A stretch of DNA of 64,000 bases from Blastocystis sp. Blastoise. Lineage: Eukaryota; Sar; Bigyra; Opalinata; Blastocystidae. The notes beneath the pieces were generated by a model. It saw nothing but the letters and a program-made list of their open reading frames with translations, had not been told where the DNA came from and did not search any database. Numbering within the stretch: position 1 is the stretch's first letter; each line of letters opens with the position of its first letter. Positions 21,868 through 40,000 of the stretch are shown one piece after another. The translations under genes and the position numbers were made by a program. The stretch covers positions 929,001-993,000 of the forward strand of contig JBBPEB010000033.1 in the NCBI GenBank assembly GCA_039096225.1. The letters run 5' to 3'.

Positions 21868-22574
21868 AATGACTTGAAAACACTTTGTTTTCAGTCTTTT
21901 TCAATTGTAAACTGAATTGTTTTCAGGTTTTTTTGTTTTGTTAAAAAAATTGAAATTTTCCATAAAAATTTGAAAAGATCATTTTATTAATTTAATTCAT
22001 ATTATTGACTCTTAAAACAACATTTTCTTCAAACTGAATAATAAAAAATCATTAAAATACTGACTCCATTAATTATTAAAATTGTGATTGTTAAGATAAT
22101 AAAAAAATATTTTACATTATGTGACCAACAGAAGAAAGAAAATGATGTCAATTTGAATATATAATATATATAATATAGTTTTTAGAGTCAAAAAAAGGAG
22201 TTCACTAAAAAAGTCTCAAAATTTTGTCAAAATTTCTATATTTTGACTAAGTCTCTAAAGGAAGTCTTTTTTTATTGGCCAAATTTGTAGTTTAATGAAA
22301 TTAACCAATCAAAAGCAAAATATGTTTTAGGAAAACCTCATAGTGTATGTAAAAAATATATATATGATGATATATATGAGAGTCTATTTAAATAGCATAT
22401 ATATTGAGTTCTATACATTATAAAGAGAAATGGTGCATTTTAGTAAAACTGAATGAACAAAACAATGTGAATATGGGAAAAATAAAGCAATTCTTATACA
22501 TATATAAAAAAAGTAATTATTGTAAATACACTAAATGATTTACAAATGCTAATAATATGTTATAAATAAATGTT
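21868..22574. other. spacer between recombinase and fucosidase
   Basis: Contains short T-rich inverted words just after the recombinase stop (GAAAACACTTTGTTTTC near 21877) and a TTAACCAATCAAAAGC CCAAT-type motif near 22305. No gene seen. Confidence 0.3.
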
Positions 22575-24540
22575 TTATTCGATATTTTTCATCTTAATAA
22601 CATAATATTCCTGACAAGGAATTTGTCTAATGTTAAGATTGGGAAGTGTAATAGTAATATTGTCACCATCTATAGATGAAAATAAATAGAGAGATATATA
22701 ATAATTATGTTTACTATATTTATGTAAATAATATAATATATATATATATAATTAAAAATAAGAATATATATATAATAACAATATCAATAGATACTTTTCT
22801 TGAATTCGACTGGTTTATCGGATCCCATTAAGGTCATAGTACTGTTATTATTGAGAATAGGAGAGGTAATCGTGACCGTATTCTCTACAGGCCATTCAGG
22901 AAGTATTAAATAAACAGCACTTAAATCCTTACGTTCTGTGAAATATACTTTCTTATCTTCATCTTGAACTCTCCAAGGAATACTCTTATATATAGCTTCA
23001 CCGTTGACTTTCATCCAATCACCAAGTTGAAGAAGACGCTCTTGAATAATAGGAATAATACGACCATCACCTGTAGGTCCAATGTTTAATAACTATAAGA
23101 TAAGTTATATATTATTGAAATTATTAAATAGATAATATTAATATAATATTAATATATAATAACATATAATACTAACATAATAATGAATAAAATATTATAT
23201 AATAATAAATATAATAACATATAATATTAACATAATAATAAATATAATAATAACAATAAATAAAACTACTATATAAATACCATATTACCACCATAAGCGA
23301 TAGTAGGAATAAGTTTATCTAAGAGTTCTCTGAAAGTAAAGAATTTATTCGTATAGAAGTCTTCAGTTCTATCATACCCCCAAGAGGTCTTTTGAATGGT
23401 CATCGCCATTTCCCATTTATGAGGTAATAAATGACCAGGTTCATAACGATCGGGACCACTATAATAACCACCATGATTCTGACGCGTATCCTTACCCCAA
23501 CGGTCATTAACGACAACAGTATCTTTTACAGGAGACTCATTATATATATATATATATATATATAAATATATATATATAAAGAAGACTATAGAGGATACTA
23601 TGAGTAATATTCATTTATATTATAAGTGTTTATATATATAAATAAAAGAAGAATATATAGGATGCTATATACATATATATAGAATGACATACAACCAAGC
23701 AAGGAATTCTTTCGATCTCCAATATTCAACAGGTGCCATATATTCACCATCCCCCCAAAGGAGATCAGGCTTATAAGTATTCACTAATTCTTTAATCATA
23801 GGAAGATAATGAGTATCGACATATTGTTGAGTTTTCCAACTATTCTTTTGATCTTGAAGGAATAAAGGATTGAACCATTCATATAAACTATGATAAGCAC
23901 CAAAGGTCATATTGTGTTTACGAACAGCAGTAGCTAATTCACCAAGGAGATCTCGATGAGGACCTACATCCTTAGCATTCCAATTCCAAGTATATTTCGA
24001 AGGAAACATAGTGAAACCTTCATGATGCTTAGAAGTTAAAACAACATATTTAGCACCTAATTATCAACAAAAATTATTGAAAAAAAAGAGAATTAGTATA
24101 AATAATATAATTATAACTAACTAGAAAATAACTAAAATCATTGAACATACCAGACTTTTGAAATACTTCAGCCCAACGTTCAGGATCGTACATTTCAGCT
24201 TTAAAGTCTTTAACAAAGTCTTGATACTTGAAGTTTTCTCCATAAGTTTTCTTATGGAACGCAACAGTCTCAGCATCACCACTACTAAGCTTTTGCCTAT
24301 AAAAAAGATTTGTATACTAAGTGTGAATAATCAATAGAAACAAAACTCTTATATAATTATCAGTAACTCATACCAGTACCATTCAGTTTTGAATGAAGGA
24401 ACAGCAAATAAACCCCAATGAATGAAGATACCTAACTTAGCTTCATCAAACCAAGAAGGAAGAGGACGGCTATCAAGAGACTCCCAAGTAGGGTCATAAG
24501 CAAGTGCTAAAGCAACAAATAATAAGCATAAGAATCTCAT
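22575..24540 (-). CDS. alpha-L-fucosidase, GH29, secreted or lysosomal
   Basis: Exons 24540-24374, 24296-24151, 24056-23693, about 23545-23281, 23092-22795, 22669-22575; about 444 residues, TAA stop. The enzyme hydrolyses terminal alpha-L-fucose from glycoconjugates. The N-terminus is a signal peptide ([14 protein letters not shown]). GH29 landmarks: [32 protein letters not shown] with the nucleophile Asp at about 207, [17 protein letters not shown], and [16 protein letters not shown]-terminal beta-sandwich tail ends in VIKMKNIE. One junction is odd. After GCT-TGG-TT at 23693 the donor is GTATGT, and the protein must resume at TAT-AAT-GAG (23544), but no AG acceptor sits at the required position; there is only a (TA)n run. 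Either the acceptor was lost to repeat expansion or a non-canonical site is used. Neighbour Ran is divergent across a 1.2-kb spacer. Confidence 0.93.
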
Positions 24541-25720
24541 TGCTGCCAGTTAACAATAAAATAGAAATGAATATTTCTGGTTAATACTTCATTTTGGAGA
24601 AACTTGACAGTATTCATGATTCATTCAATTCTAAAAGAAATAACAGCGATTATTTCGATTTGAATAAGACAAGTTCTCATTCTATTCATGAATATTCTTA
24701 ATGAAGAAATAGACTATAAAGAAAACGAATTGGGGAAATAAAAAACACAAAAGTGTTGTTGAGAACCAATCAGAATGCCAATAATCAAGAATGATGACTC
24801 AATCTTTGTTTTATTGTTTTTATAGGAACAATTTGTAAACTCATTATTCTTTCATCTTCAATATTGATTATCTCTTGGATAATTCCTTTTTTAGTTTCCA
24901 AAATAATATTCAAAATGTAATTAGTTCCATAAACATTGAAATGTCATGTTTCTATTTCGTTAGTAATCATTTAAAAAATATAACATTTTCGTTTATTTCA
25001 TATAATCTTTTCTATGATTGGTAATTTATATTTCTTTTTATGAATCCACAATATGTATGGAATAGTTAGATATCCAATTTATTAAATAAAAAAATACGTT
25101 GAAAGATTTCTTTAGAAAGCCATAAAAGTATTGAAAACGTCAAAATAATCCTTGTCATGAATAATACTAACAAAAAAACTTTTTTCTTTAAGATTTGAAA
25201 GAAAAAATAATAATTGATGTAAATACTCTGAAAAAAGGAACCCAATAATTATATACATATTACTCTACTACATTTGAAAAGTTGTTTTATGACACTATTT
25301 CTTATTTTCGATCCAATAAATAATAGGAATATAATTCTTTTAAGAATTTGAAAGAAACACAAGTCAATCCCATTCTATTCGATGAGTAAAAATCATTTGC
25401 CCAAACTTGATAATATTCCCAAGAAATATCTAGAATAATAAAAACCACTCTTTCTTCTAGTTATATTGACATAAAAAAATAAAACGAAGTGTAAAAAAAG
25501 ATATTTCCCAAGAATATATAGGAAATACATGGGTGAATACACAAATAATAACGATTTTAAGGGTCACTCAACAATATATCCAGAAAATAATAAAAACCAC
25601 TCAATTCTCCATGATAATAACCACAAATTTATCGTTTTTCTCTAGGCTTCTTTTCGTTTTTTTTACATTGTGTGGTCTTCTAAAGTTAAATATTTTTTTG
25701 ATTGCATTATATCTTCAAAC
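24541..25720. promoter_or_regulatory. divergent intergenic region between fucosidase and Ran
   Basis: 1.2 kb shared upstream region. A GAACCAATCAGAATGCC CCAAT-type motif lies at about 24763, 225 nt upstream of the fucosidase start. No further genes seen; the short open frame at 25533-25724 does not continue into Ran. Confidence 0.35.
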
Positions 25721-26836
25721 ATGAATAGTGTATGTTTATAATTTATTCATAGTTTTTCTATTATACATATTGCTTTGTTGGATATGCTTAGATATTTTAT
25801 TATTTGGACTCAAATTAATTTAATTTTTCTTTTTTTAGGTTCCTGAATTTAAACTTGTTCTCGTTGGTGATGGTGGTGTCGGTAAGACTACTTATGTCAA
25901 GAGACATGAAACTGGTGAATTTGAAAAGAGTTATATTGCTACTCGTGGTGCTGAAGTACATAGATTAACTTTCAATACTACTTGTGGTCCTATTATTTTC
26001 AATGTTTGGGATACTGCTGGTCAAGAAAAACTTGGTGGACTTCGTGATGGTTACTAGTATGCTTTTATTTTTTATTCTTATTTATTTTCTTGCATTATTC
26101 ATTATTTATTTTGTTATTCTATGACTATTTATTTTTAATTTTTATTATTTATTCATCTTTTATATAGCATTGAAGCTGATTGTGCTATTATTATGTTCGA
26201 TGTCACTGCTCGTACTACTTACACTAACGTCCCTAACTGGCATCGTGATTTAACCCGTGTTTGCGGTAACGTTCCTATTGTTCTTGTTGGTAACAAGGTA
26301 TATATATTTTTTATTATACATATATTTTAATAAATGATTATTATTTATATTTATTATATTAATGTATTTTATGAATTATTTTAATAATAATAATAACAAT
26401 ATATATATAGATTGATATGAAAGAAAGACGTGTTAAGGTTAAGAATATTACTTTCCATCACAGACATAATATGCCTTATTTCGATTTATCTGCTAAGAGT
26501 AATTATAATCTTGAACAACCTTTCCGTTGGTTAGCTCGTAAACTTGTTCAGTATTTATATGATATTATATGTTATTATTATTAATATTAATGTTTATTAT
26601 GATTTATATTATTTACTATTATTATTATATATATGTTAATTATTTAAAACAAACATTATAAAATATTATTATTAACAATTTATTATCATTATAGAAATCA
26701 ACAACTTGAATTCACTGATGGTCCCAGACTTCTTCCTCCTGAAATTATCATGGATCAACAACAAATCAGAGATATTGAACAAAATATCAAAGAAGCTGAA
26801 AATGCTCCTCTTCCTGAAGATGATAATGAAATCTAA
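25721..26836 (+). CDS. Ran GTPase (nuclear transport)
   Basis: Five exons 25721-25729, 25839-26056, 26168-26297, 26411-26550, 26695-26836; 639 nt, 212 residues, TAA stop. The first exon is only nine nucleotides (Met-Asn-Ser). Ran drives nucleocytoplasmic transport and spindle assembly through its RCC1-loaded GTP form. Motifs: P-loop GDGGVGKTT (13-21), switch I with Thr38, WDTAGQEK (60-67), LVGNKID, and LSAKSNYN for the base. The C-terminal acidic tail ends PEDDNEI, close to the classical DEDDDL. Divergence falls in a sensitive place: the usual ATLGVEVHPL of switch I reads [10 protein letters not shown] here, and EKFGGLRDGYY reads [11 protein letters not shown]. This may be a lineage-specific Ran or a second paralogue. 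Introns are 109-144 nt with GTAT donors and TAG acceptors. Confidence 0.95.
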
Positions 26837-27119
26837 ACAAATCATTCAAGAAATTTCATTATTACATACACCTCTTTTGTTTTTATATAATCTCAAGTTT
26901 TATTGTTAGAATTAACATTAATATACTAATAATTTTCTATATTATGTGGTTGATTCCTTTTTTTTATTAGTCTGTCTTACTATATATTTTCTATTTCTGA
27001 CTTTGTTGTCTTGTTCATTCAAATATTTATATAATTCTAAACAACACACCATACTTTATATACAAAAAAAAATAAACATAAAACAAAAAAAGAGAACATA
27101 TATATTATATAGAAACCAT
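26837..27119. other. short spacer between convergent Ran and Mtr4 genes
   Basis: 283 nt holding both 3' untranslated regions. The plus strand has T-rich words after the Ran stop; no canonical poly(A) signal can be assigned with confidence. Confidence 0.35.
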
Positions 27120-31504
<4,385 letters not shown>

Positions 31505-32825
31505 TATAAAAATAAATAAAGAAAGAGATAATTTGTTTTATTTAACGAAAAAGAAAACCATAAATCAAAAAGATAAAAATTCTAACTGGAAAAGAAGAGA
31601 AAACCAGAATTATTCATCATTATTTTTTATTTGTTTAAATCCTTTTATTGTTGTTTATTCTTAGTATCAGCATAATTATATATTTTATTTGATATCCATG
31701 TAATGGGTGTGCTTTGAATTTCCATGTTTTAGCAAGGTCAAGATTCAATTATTGTAAATGTTTTATTTCTATGTTATAATTTGAAGATGCTTATCAATTG
31801 CATATAAATTAGTGACCATTTAGAATCAATAGACATGACCAAATTAAATAATTCTATAGATCGATTATGTATCTTTTCTTAAAACTGTTTGTCTTATGTA
31901 AAATGAAATATTGAAAGTATGTATATGATTTCGTAATGTATATAAACAAGTAGGTTCGTTCTTCCTTCAACGAATTCTTTGATTGCTTGAATTCTATGGA
32001 ATTTAATGAATGATTTATGAAAGAAATATTTAAAATAACTAAGGAATTATCGTCTAAAATAAAGATAAGATAATATAATAATAAGAATATATTTTATTTT
32101 GATAGAAATGTATGATACAGGTATGAACTAATTTCTGTACAGGTATTTAATAGATAAAATTAATATAATATACAGATTATAGTATTACAATTATATAATG
32201 TAAGTAATAAATCAATTGTTATACACTGTTTCTATAAATTTTTCATATTATTCATTAAAAAACGATGGTATCGACATTATTGGATCATTATATAGTCATA
32301 TAATAGAGACTATTAAAAAATATTATAATAACCGTCTATGTTTTTATCAATGGATAAATAAGTTATAGAATTAATTATCAATCATATTTAAAATATGAAT
32401 TTTAAAAATATAGATTCATATTAATAAAAACGTTTATTAGAGCTCTATAGCATTACATGTTAGTTTTAATAAAATAGAATATAGAATCATTGATCTATTT
32501 CCTGTATAAACAATAAATGAGTAGTATCATTATTATGTTGTTTTATTTATTCAAAAAATGTATACACTTTTTATATTGAAAACTAGTAAATGAAGAATTG
32601 ATATAATAGTATAAGTTTACATAATACTATTTTAATTCATAATTATATAAACAATTTAATAAACATAATAAAACTTTATAAAAAAATATACATAATCAAA
32701 GATTTATGAACAATATGTAAAAACTAAAGATTGATTAAAAATAGATAAACAAATTGAAGTATAAATGAATAGAGAGATAACAAATATAGATATAAGATAA
32801 AACAGAAAAAAGATAAAATAAAAAA
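31505..32825. other. intergenic spacer between Mtr4 and the TLDc gene
   Basis: 1.3 kb of AT-rich DNA, upstream of Mtr4 and downstream of the TLDc gene. No gene, tRNA or repeat copy recognised. Confidence 0.4.
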
Positions 32826-34397
32826 TTATTCTCTTCCCCATACTTCATAATCTTCTACTCTAAAATAATTATAATCATCAGGATCATTTGTATTTACAAA
32901 TAAAGAGTTCTTTTGAGGAGTATTAACAGATGTAAAAGACTTCAAATGATTCCATGCCTTTTTATCCGTTGAATGGCAACAATCATATATACCTATATCA
33001 CAACCAATTCCAAAAGTTGGACCATAGTTAGAATCACAATATATACCTCTACCTTCATTATTATGTCCATATTGAGTAGGAGCAATATTATGTTCATTAC
33101 TTAATGTAAATATAAATTCTTTTGAACGAGATTTATCAACTATAAAATTGTAAAACATATAATTATATATATGATGAATATATACCTTCTAAACCAGATT
33201 CCCAATTTTGATCTGTATATCCTCCAAATATATTAATATGATTATTATGACCTATATGCTTAATTATAGTAACTGTTTCTCCTTGATTATCACAGTACTT
33301 ATGAAATTCACTTGCTTTATAGTCATGTTCACTTGCTCTATATATATAATGATACAATATATTATATAATCATACCTAAATAATAATTTCCATTTCTTTT
33401 CTTTACCAAGCCAATTCACTAATGGCTTTGTAAGTTCTTTATTTATAATAGTTGATTGCTTGAACCATCCTGGAATCATTGCTTCTTTCGCTTCTTCTCT
33501 TCCTTCATCACCAAATAATTCAACCATTTCTTTTTCTAATAATTCTTTATTAATATCACTTATCTTATCTTCTTCTATATCTATATATCCATTATTCACA
33601 TATTCAGTAATATATTCAATATATTCATATTTCTTATTCATATAAAAACCTTTATCTATAGGTTTATAATTAATAAATCCATTATCATAATTCTTAACAT
33701 ATTCATTCCATAATCCATTCTTAACTAAATATTCTTTAATAGTATCATTCGTATTTCCATTAATAATCAAAGAAACTTCATTCCCTTCTTCATATTTATT
33801 CATATTTCGATCTCTTTTTTCTCTACAATCTATTAATTCTATAGGAATTACTAATCCACAAAATTCAAATAAATTTAATATTTGTAATTGTTCTTCATAA
33901 GAAAAAGAATCAAAATCTACTTTCTTTCCATTCAAATAATCTAATAAATAATATACAAAAACATCTTGACCTTCATAACAAAGAAAAATAGTTCCATCAT
34001 TCGTTCTTTTTCCTTCTTCACGTTGTTCTTCAATATAAGAACCTTTCAACGAATCTAAAACAGATTTCGATATTTGAAAAACAGGACCATTATTCGTAAA
34101 TCGAATCAAATCCATATCATCATCATCATCATCATCATCAAAGAGTACATCACTAATCCTATCTTTTCTAACCATAAACTCTTGATCTGAGGAAGATTTC
34201 CTGAGAATTTCTGATTTATCATCATTATTATTCACGGATTCATATCCTGTATTCACCTTAATACTTTCTATAAATCTTTCAAGATGATTTCCAAGACTCA
34301 TAACGAAAGAAAAAATATTCACTGAATCTTTTATCATTTCTTCATACATCTTTAAACCTTCATTCAATCCAACAAATGAACTTATATCAAATGGCAT
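32826..34397 (-). CDS. BTB/T1-like plus TLDc domain protein
   Basis: Exons 34397-33376, 33337-33186, 33139-32826 give 1488 nt, 495 residues, TAA stop. After a helical start with an Asp run (about 95-105) comes a BTB/potassium-channel-tetramerisation-like fold: FQISKSVLDSLKGSYIE, FVYYLLDYLNGK, LQILNLFEFCGL. The C-terminal third is a TLDc domain: LLFRASEHDYKASEFHKYC, ETVTIIKH, INIFGGYTDQNW, SKEFIFTLSN, FGIGCDIGIYD, then AWNHLKSF and the closing FRVEDYEVWG. TLDc proteins are linked to oxidative-stress resistance and V-ATPase binding in animals and yeast (family knowledge). BTB-TLDc combinations are common in amoebozoans and other protists. No signal peptide, so likely cytosolic. The substrate or partner cannot be inferred. 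Confidence 0.88.
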
Positions 34398-35321
34398 TTT
34401 CCTTCTTTCTGTTTTATATCAAATAAATAAAAATAATTTTGTAAAAGAATGACAACAATAAATACCTAGTAGTTTTTTAATCATGTTTTTTCCCTATTCT
34501 TAAAATTAATAAAATGGTTTAGTTTTTTGGATGAAGAGATTCTACACTTTATATACATAGAACATTCTTGCGTCACTCTCATTGTGACTTTTCACATCAA
34601 TTTTCTAATTCTCAGATACTTTTTGTTTTCATTGATTCAAAAAATCAAACCATTTTTAGAGAATCTATCAATTTTACAGCATATATTAGTTCTTGGATAT
34701 TAGTGGAAGCCTTTAGATAAACAATGAACTACTTTAAAAAATAATAAGAAAATAAAATGACAAAATTTTGTTAGATGGGTTTTAAAATCCATTTACTAGT
34801 TCTGAAATATTTATATACTTATAAGATGTTCTGATTTATAATGGTAAAATTTATTTTTGTATTGAAACATAAATAATAACAAAATTTTAAACATTTTTTT
34901 CTATTTGAAGAGAGGCATAAGAATGATTAAGTAAACATATGATTTTCATTTACATAAATGGTGTTAGATTATTTTAAAACAAAACAAATGAATATAGAAA
35001 ATCTCGAATATTGTTCATAATAGAGTATTAAGTGAAAAAGGATGAACCAATATAGAAAAAATATATAAACTTTAAAAACTTTCAAGAAGTTAACATATAT
35101 AACAATAAGAAATATAAATATAGAATCAACTAGATATTAGGAAGATTATCGTTAAGGATAATAGAAAAGAAATAATATATCAACGAATAGTAATACATAT
35201 ATATATAGAATAGTATATTGAGACAAAAAAATTAGAGAATACAATAACAACTAGATGTTATTGTATGGATTTGATATATAAAGATTGATGATCTGATATA
35301 TAAAGACTAAGAATACAGTTT
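34398..35321. other. intergenic spacer
   Basis: Upstream region of the TLDc gene and 3' flank of the surface receptor gene. AT-rich with no further genes or repeats recognised. Confidence 0.4.
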
Positions 35322-36180
35322 TTAGATAAGATTTTTTGTTTCTTTCTTTCGTTCTTGTTTCATGGTACTATCACGTCTCTTCTTAGCATCTTTATCAGCA
35401 GTACTAGTAGGAGAACTATATATAGATCATTAGGAGGTGATATAGAAGAATTCATTTTTATTATTTGAGATATAAATAGATATTATAATCATAAAGTATA
35501 TATTATAATATAATTATGAAATTATAATAAATAATAAATATAATATAATATATATATACGATTTCTTTGATTTAGAAAGATTGACACTTGACTTTCTTCT
35601 TGGTTTACTGATTGAATGAGATCGCTTCTTTATTGTGAAACGTTTAGCAATAACTAATCCAATAGCAATAAGAAGAACTAAGATAACAACTACAGCGATA
35701 ATGATAATAATAAGAGTAGAATCAGTAAGTGTTCTTAACACAGGTGTAGATTCAACAACAAAAGTAAGGCCTTGAGGGAAGAATCGACTAGCACCATCAT
35801 AAACAAGAGCAGTTAATTTGGGTTGAATATCAATTAAACGATTATATACATCTTTAGATTCAGAAGAAGGAGTAGTAATACGAACACTACTACACATTCT
35901 TTCAATACTCTATAGGGTATAATAATAGTATTTAGGATGATATATAATAATATAATATAATAATATAATAGTAAATATAATAATATATAATAAAATATAT
36001 ACACCATAGGCACAATCGACATCATCAAATATAGCTATTTGTTCAGATGACACTCCTAAGTTATTTCTGAATATGGTAATTAATCGTGGTTTTACTTGAG
36101 ATTCATAATTACGAGTAGTAGCATTATTAGATATTAAAGAGAAATCAATATATACAATATCTTTAGGAGGAACTAAGGGA

Positions 36181-36250
<70 letters not shown>

Positions 36251-36970
36251 TTTATAAATATTTGTTTATTATATATTATTCTAAGATAATATTATGATAT
36301 ATATACAGCATTCAGAAATGAGTGGTTCATCCCAAATAGGTGCATCATATCCATTTTCTCTACAGAATCTTCTGTATGTACCAATATATCCAGAAGGACA
36401 ACGAATAGTAGCATATTCATTAGCGGAAGTAGAAGGCCATGTAGAATCTGATTTACAATAATTCACAGTACATGAATATAAACCAATACCACTTAACTCA
36501 GCATAATTAGAATCATCATTACTTTCTATATATATACAGAGATATATAATGATGAAATTGTGCATATAATAGTTTATAATATATAATAATAGTTTATAAT
36601 AGATAATAATAATATAATAGATAATAATAAATATAATAGTATATATATACGGTCGACGGTCATTCGAATGACATTATAAGAGTTCGTATGTTCAGTCATC
36701 CAAATATTCACATCTTGGAAAGCAGAAGTAAATAAACCATCATCATTAACACTTAATAAATCTTTAAATGTTTCACCATCTTCACTACCTGATAAAGTGA
36801 ATTTACGAGGATGACGACGATTAAAGGTATTTCCTGAGGTTAATACAACTTTATTAATATATTCAGATCGATCATAATACCATGAATATTGAATAAATCC
36901 AGGTAAACCATTTTCTCTCCAACTTGTACCTGTACGATCATCAAAAGCCATAGCAGGAGTATTCTGACGC

Positions 36971-37017
<47 letters not shown>

Positions 37018-40000
37018 CAATAATATAAATACATTTTGATAATGTTCACTATCTTTAGGAAGACCATATACAGAACGAAGTACACAAGTACCTTCTAATA
37101 ATTGAACAGCAAAATCGAAATATATAGTTGTATTCATCTTTGTATTTTGATGTATAGATACAGCTACTTTATTAATACCATTACGAAGGAAAGAAGAAGA
37201 AATTGATGCTCTATATAGAATATAATTATATATATATAAATAATTATTAATATTGATTCAATAATCAATACATATTGTAAATGAATAATATGAATAACAA
37301 TAAAAAAAAATACTTTCTATAAATAATATCATCATAAGATTTAGAAGCATGTGACATAGAAGTAGCACGAGCATCAACATTCTTTCTCATAACTTCAACA
37401 CCATTCATATATAATATATAACCATCACGAACAAGAATATCATATTGGAAAATAGGATATTTCTTAATATCATCAACACTAAATTCAGATCTAAAGAAAG
37501 CAACACCATTCTGTTTAAATGTACCCCAACTACCGGTCTTTCCTGTTTGCCAAGAATTATCAGTAACATATTCATATTTATACCAATTTTGATTTGGTAC
37601 AGTACCAATATTTGAATAAGTATAAGCACTATTAGCACTTAAAGAATATTTTAAAGTAAAATATTTAGTCATTTCTTTTTCATTAGAAGCTAACATAAAA
37701 GAACCTAAGATTTCATCATCACCTTTTAATACTTTTAACTGACTATAAGTAGCCCAACCACCTTCAGTATTTGTAGTTCCTATTTTAACTGTATAAGTAC
37801 CTTCTCCTATACATACTTTATAAGAATAAGTATTAGCAGCAGAAGTCCATGTTTCAGAATATATCGAAACACCATCTTTTGTAACTGAATAGAAATCACC
37901 AATAGCAGCAGAAGCACGTGTGAATGAAACAACATAATTACCATTATCACATGATCCTACATGGAAAGTAAGAGTTTTAGAATCTGATCCATATGTATTA
38001 CTACAAGTAAGTGTATAAGCAAATGTACCAACTTCATTAAATTGACCAGAAAGAGTACCAGCAATACTATTATAACTAACAGTACGAGGAAGAGAAGGAG
38101 AAAAAAGTAATGTAGTATGAGGAGCATTAACAGTAATAGAAATAGGAGTAAATACAAATCCAGAACTAGTAGATACTAAACTAGCACCCATTGTTATAGT
38201 AGGCTTAACAGTAAATGCTATATATTATATTCATTATATATATTTTTTATAAAAACATAATATAAATATATTTATTTTAAATAATGAAATATAACATATA
38301 TATATAATATACTCGTATCAAAAGATCTTGTAGAAGCTTGAGTAGCAGCAATTGATTCTTGAATATATATAATATTATCATTACGAGTAACAGAATAAGT
38401 ACAAGTATTTCTATAGATTAGTGAAAATTAGTTTTTATTCAAATAGAAAAATGAATTAAAAGAGAATCAAGTTAGTACTTTATATATATGGAAATATAGA
38501 AATATTATATACCTTCCAGAACATATAGCTACAACATCATATACATTCATAGGAATACATAATGCCCAAGTAATGGCACCACGAATATTAGTTTTGGATT
38601 CTTTTACTTCTTCACTATATAATAATAATGTATAAATATATTAATAAATCTATATATATACCCAATTTTTAGAGTGATAGATCCTTGATAATTATTATCA
38701 GTAACGAAATTAAATGAATTACCATATTGACAACCAGTAACAGATAAAGTAAATTGATAAATAGCAGAACCACCATCATTAGAAGCAGTTAATGTATATC
38801 TATAGAATATATGAGAATATTTATATATAGATTCTATTATATACATAATTAAAAAATGTGTATTTGAAAATAAATAAATAATAATAATATTAATATATAA
38901 ATACATTGTAGGTGCAAGTGATTCTTTAGGAGTACCAGAAATACGTCTATTTCTTGTAGAGAGAGTAATACCGGAAGGAAGATTAGGAGAAATAGTTAAA
39001 GAAGAAGCAGTATGATTATAAGCAATAGACCAATTAATAGTATCTGTCATAGAGAGAACAACTGAAGTGATTGGAGAACCATTTGTACCGTTACGAACAA
39101 CGAGACCACTAGGTGGTTCAATATCTATAGAAATATATATTTATTATCTATTATTGTTAAGTAATATAACAATTGCTAATAACATGAATAAATCATTATT
39201 AAATAAATAATAAATAAATAATAAATAAATAATAAATAATATAAATAAATAAATATAAATAAAAATAAATACAAGTGATTTGGATAGTGATCATAGTAGA
39301 TTGAGTAGTTTGAGTAGTACTAGTAATATAATAATCTCTGAGATCAATTTCTTCAGTAGGTATACCTGTAATAGCACCAGAAGCAGTATTAAAAGAAAGC
39401 CCAGAAGGAAGAGTAGGAGTAATAGTATAAGGACTTAAAGAGCTTAAACCAAAGAGAACAGGTCCATTTTCAGGAATAGTAACTCCTTTATAATAATGAG
39501 CAACAGGAGATGTATATGTAAATTGAGCAGAAGGAAGATGATAAAGAGAAGAAGCAGGAATAGCTTCAAAAGTAGTTGTTGTAGGAGTTTTCCATTGGAA
39601 TTGTAATCCGAAATGAGTTGTATGTGCAAAATATTCAATAAAAAGAGTATGATAACCTATACAGATGTTATTATTATTATATATTATAATTATTATATAT
39701 TATATATCAATTTCAATAGAATATATATATATACCAATAGTATCAAAGATTCTTTCATATGTAGTTGTATTCATAGCAGTCATGCAACCCCATTGGCGAA
39801 TAGCAAGTGTGTCATCGATATAAACACGTGCACCATCCATACTCTATATATATGACAATAATAATAATATATAATAATATTATATATATATACATTAATA
39901 GCAAGAGTATAAGTACCAGTAGCAGGTATATATAAATAACCATTAAATTCAGTAAAGAAATTAGATCCAAAATTTACAGGTAAACCAGGCCAAATATAAT

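Noticed and set aside
39613-39855. Plus-strand frame opposite the receptor gene
   Set aside because: Shadow of real minus-strand exons with strong phase support.
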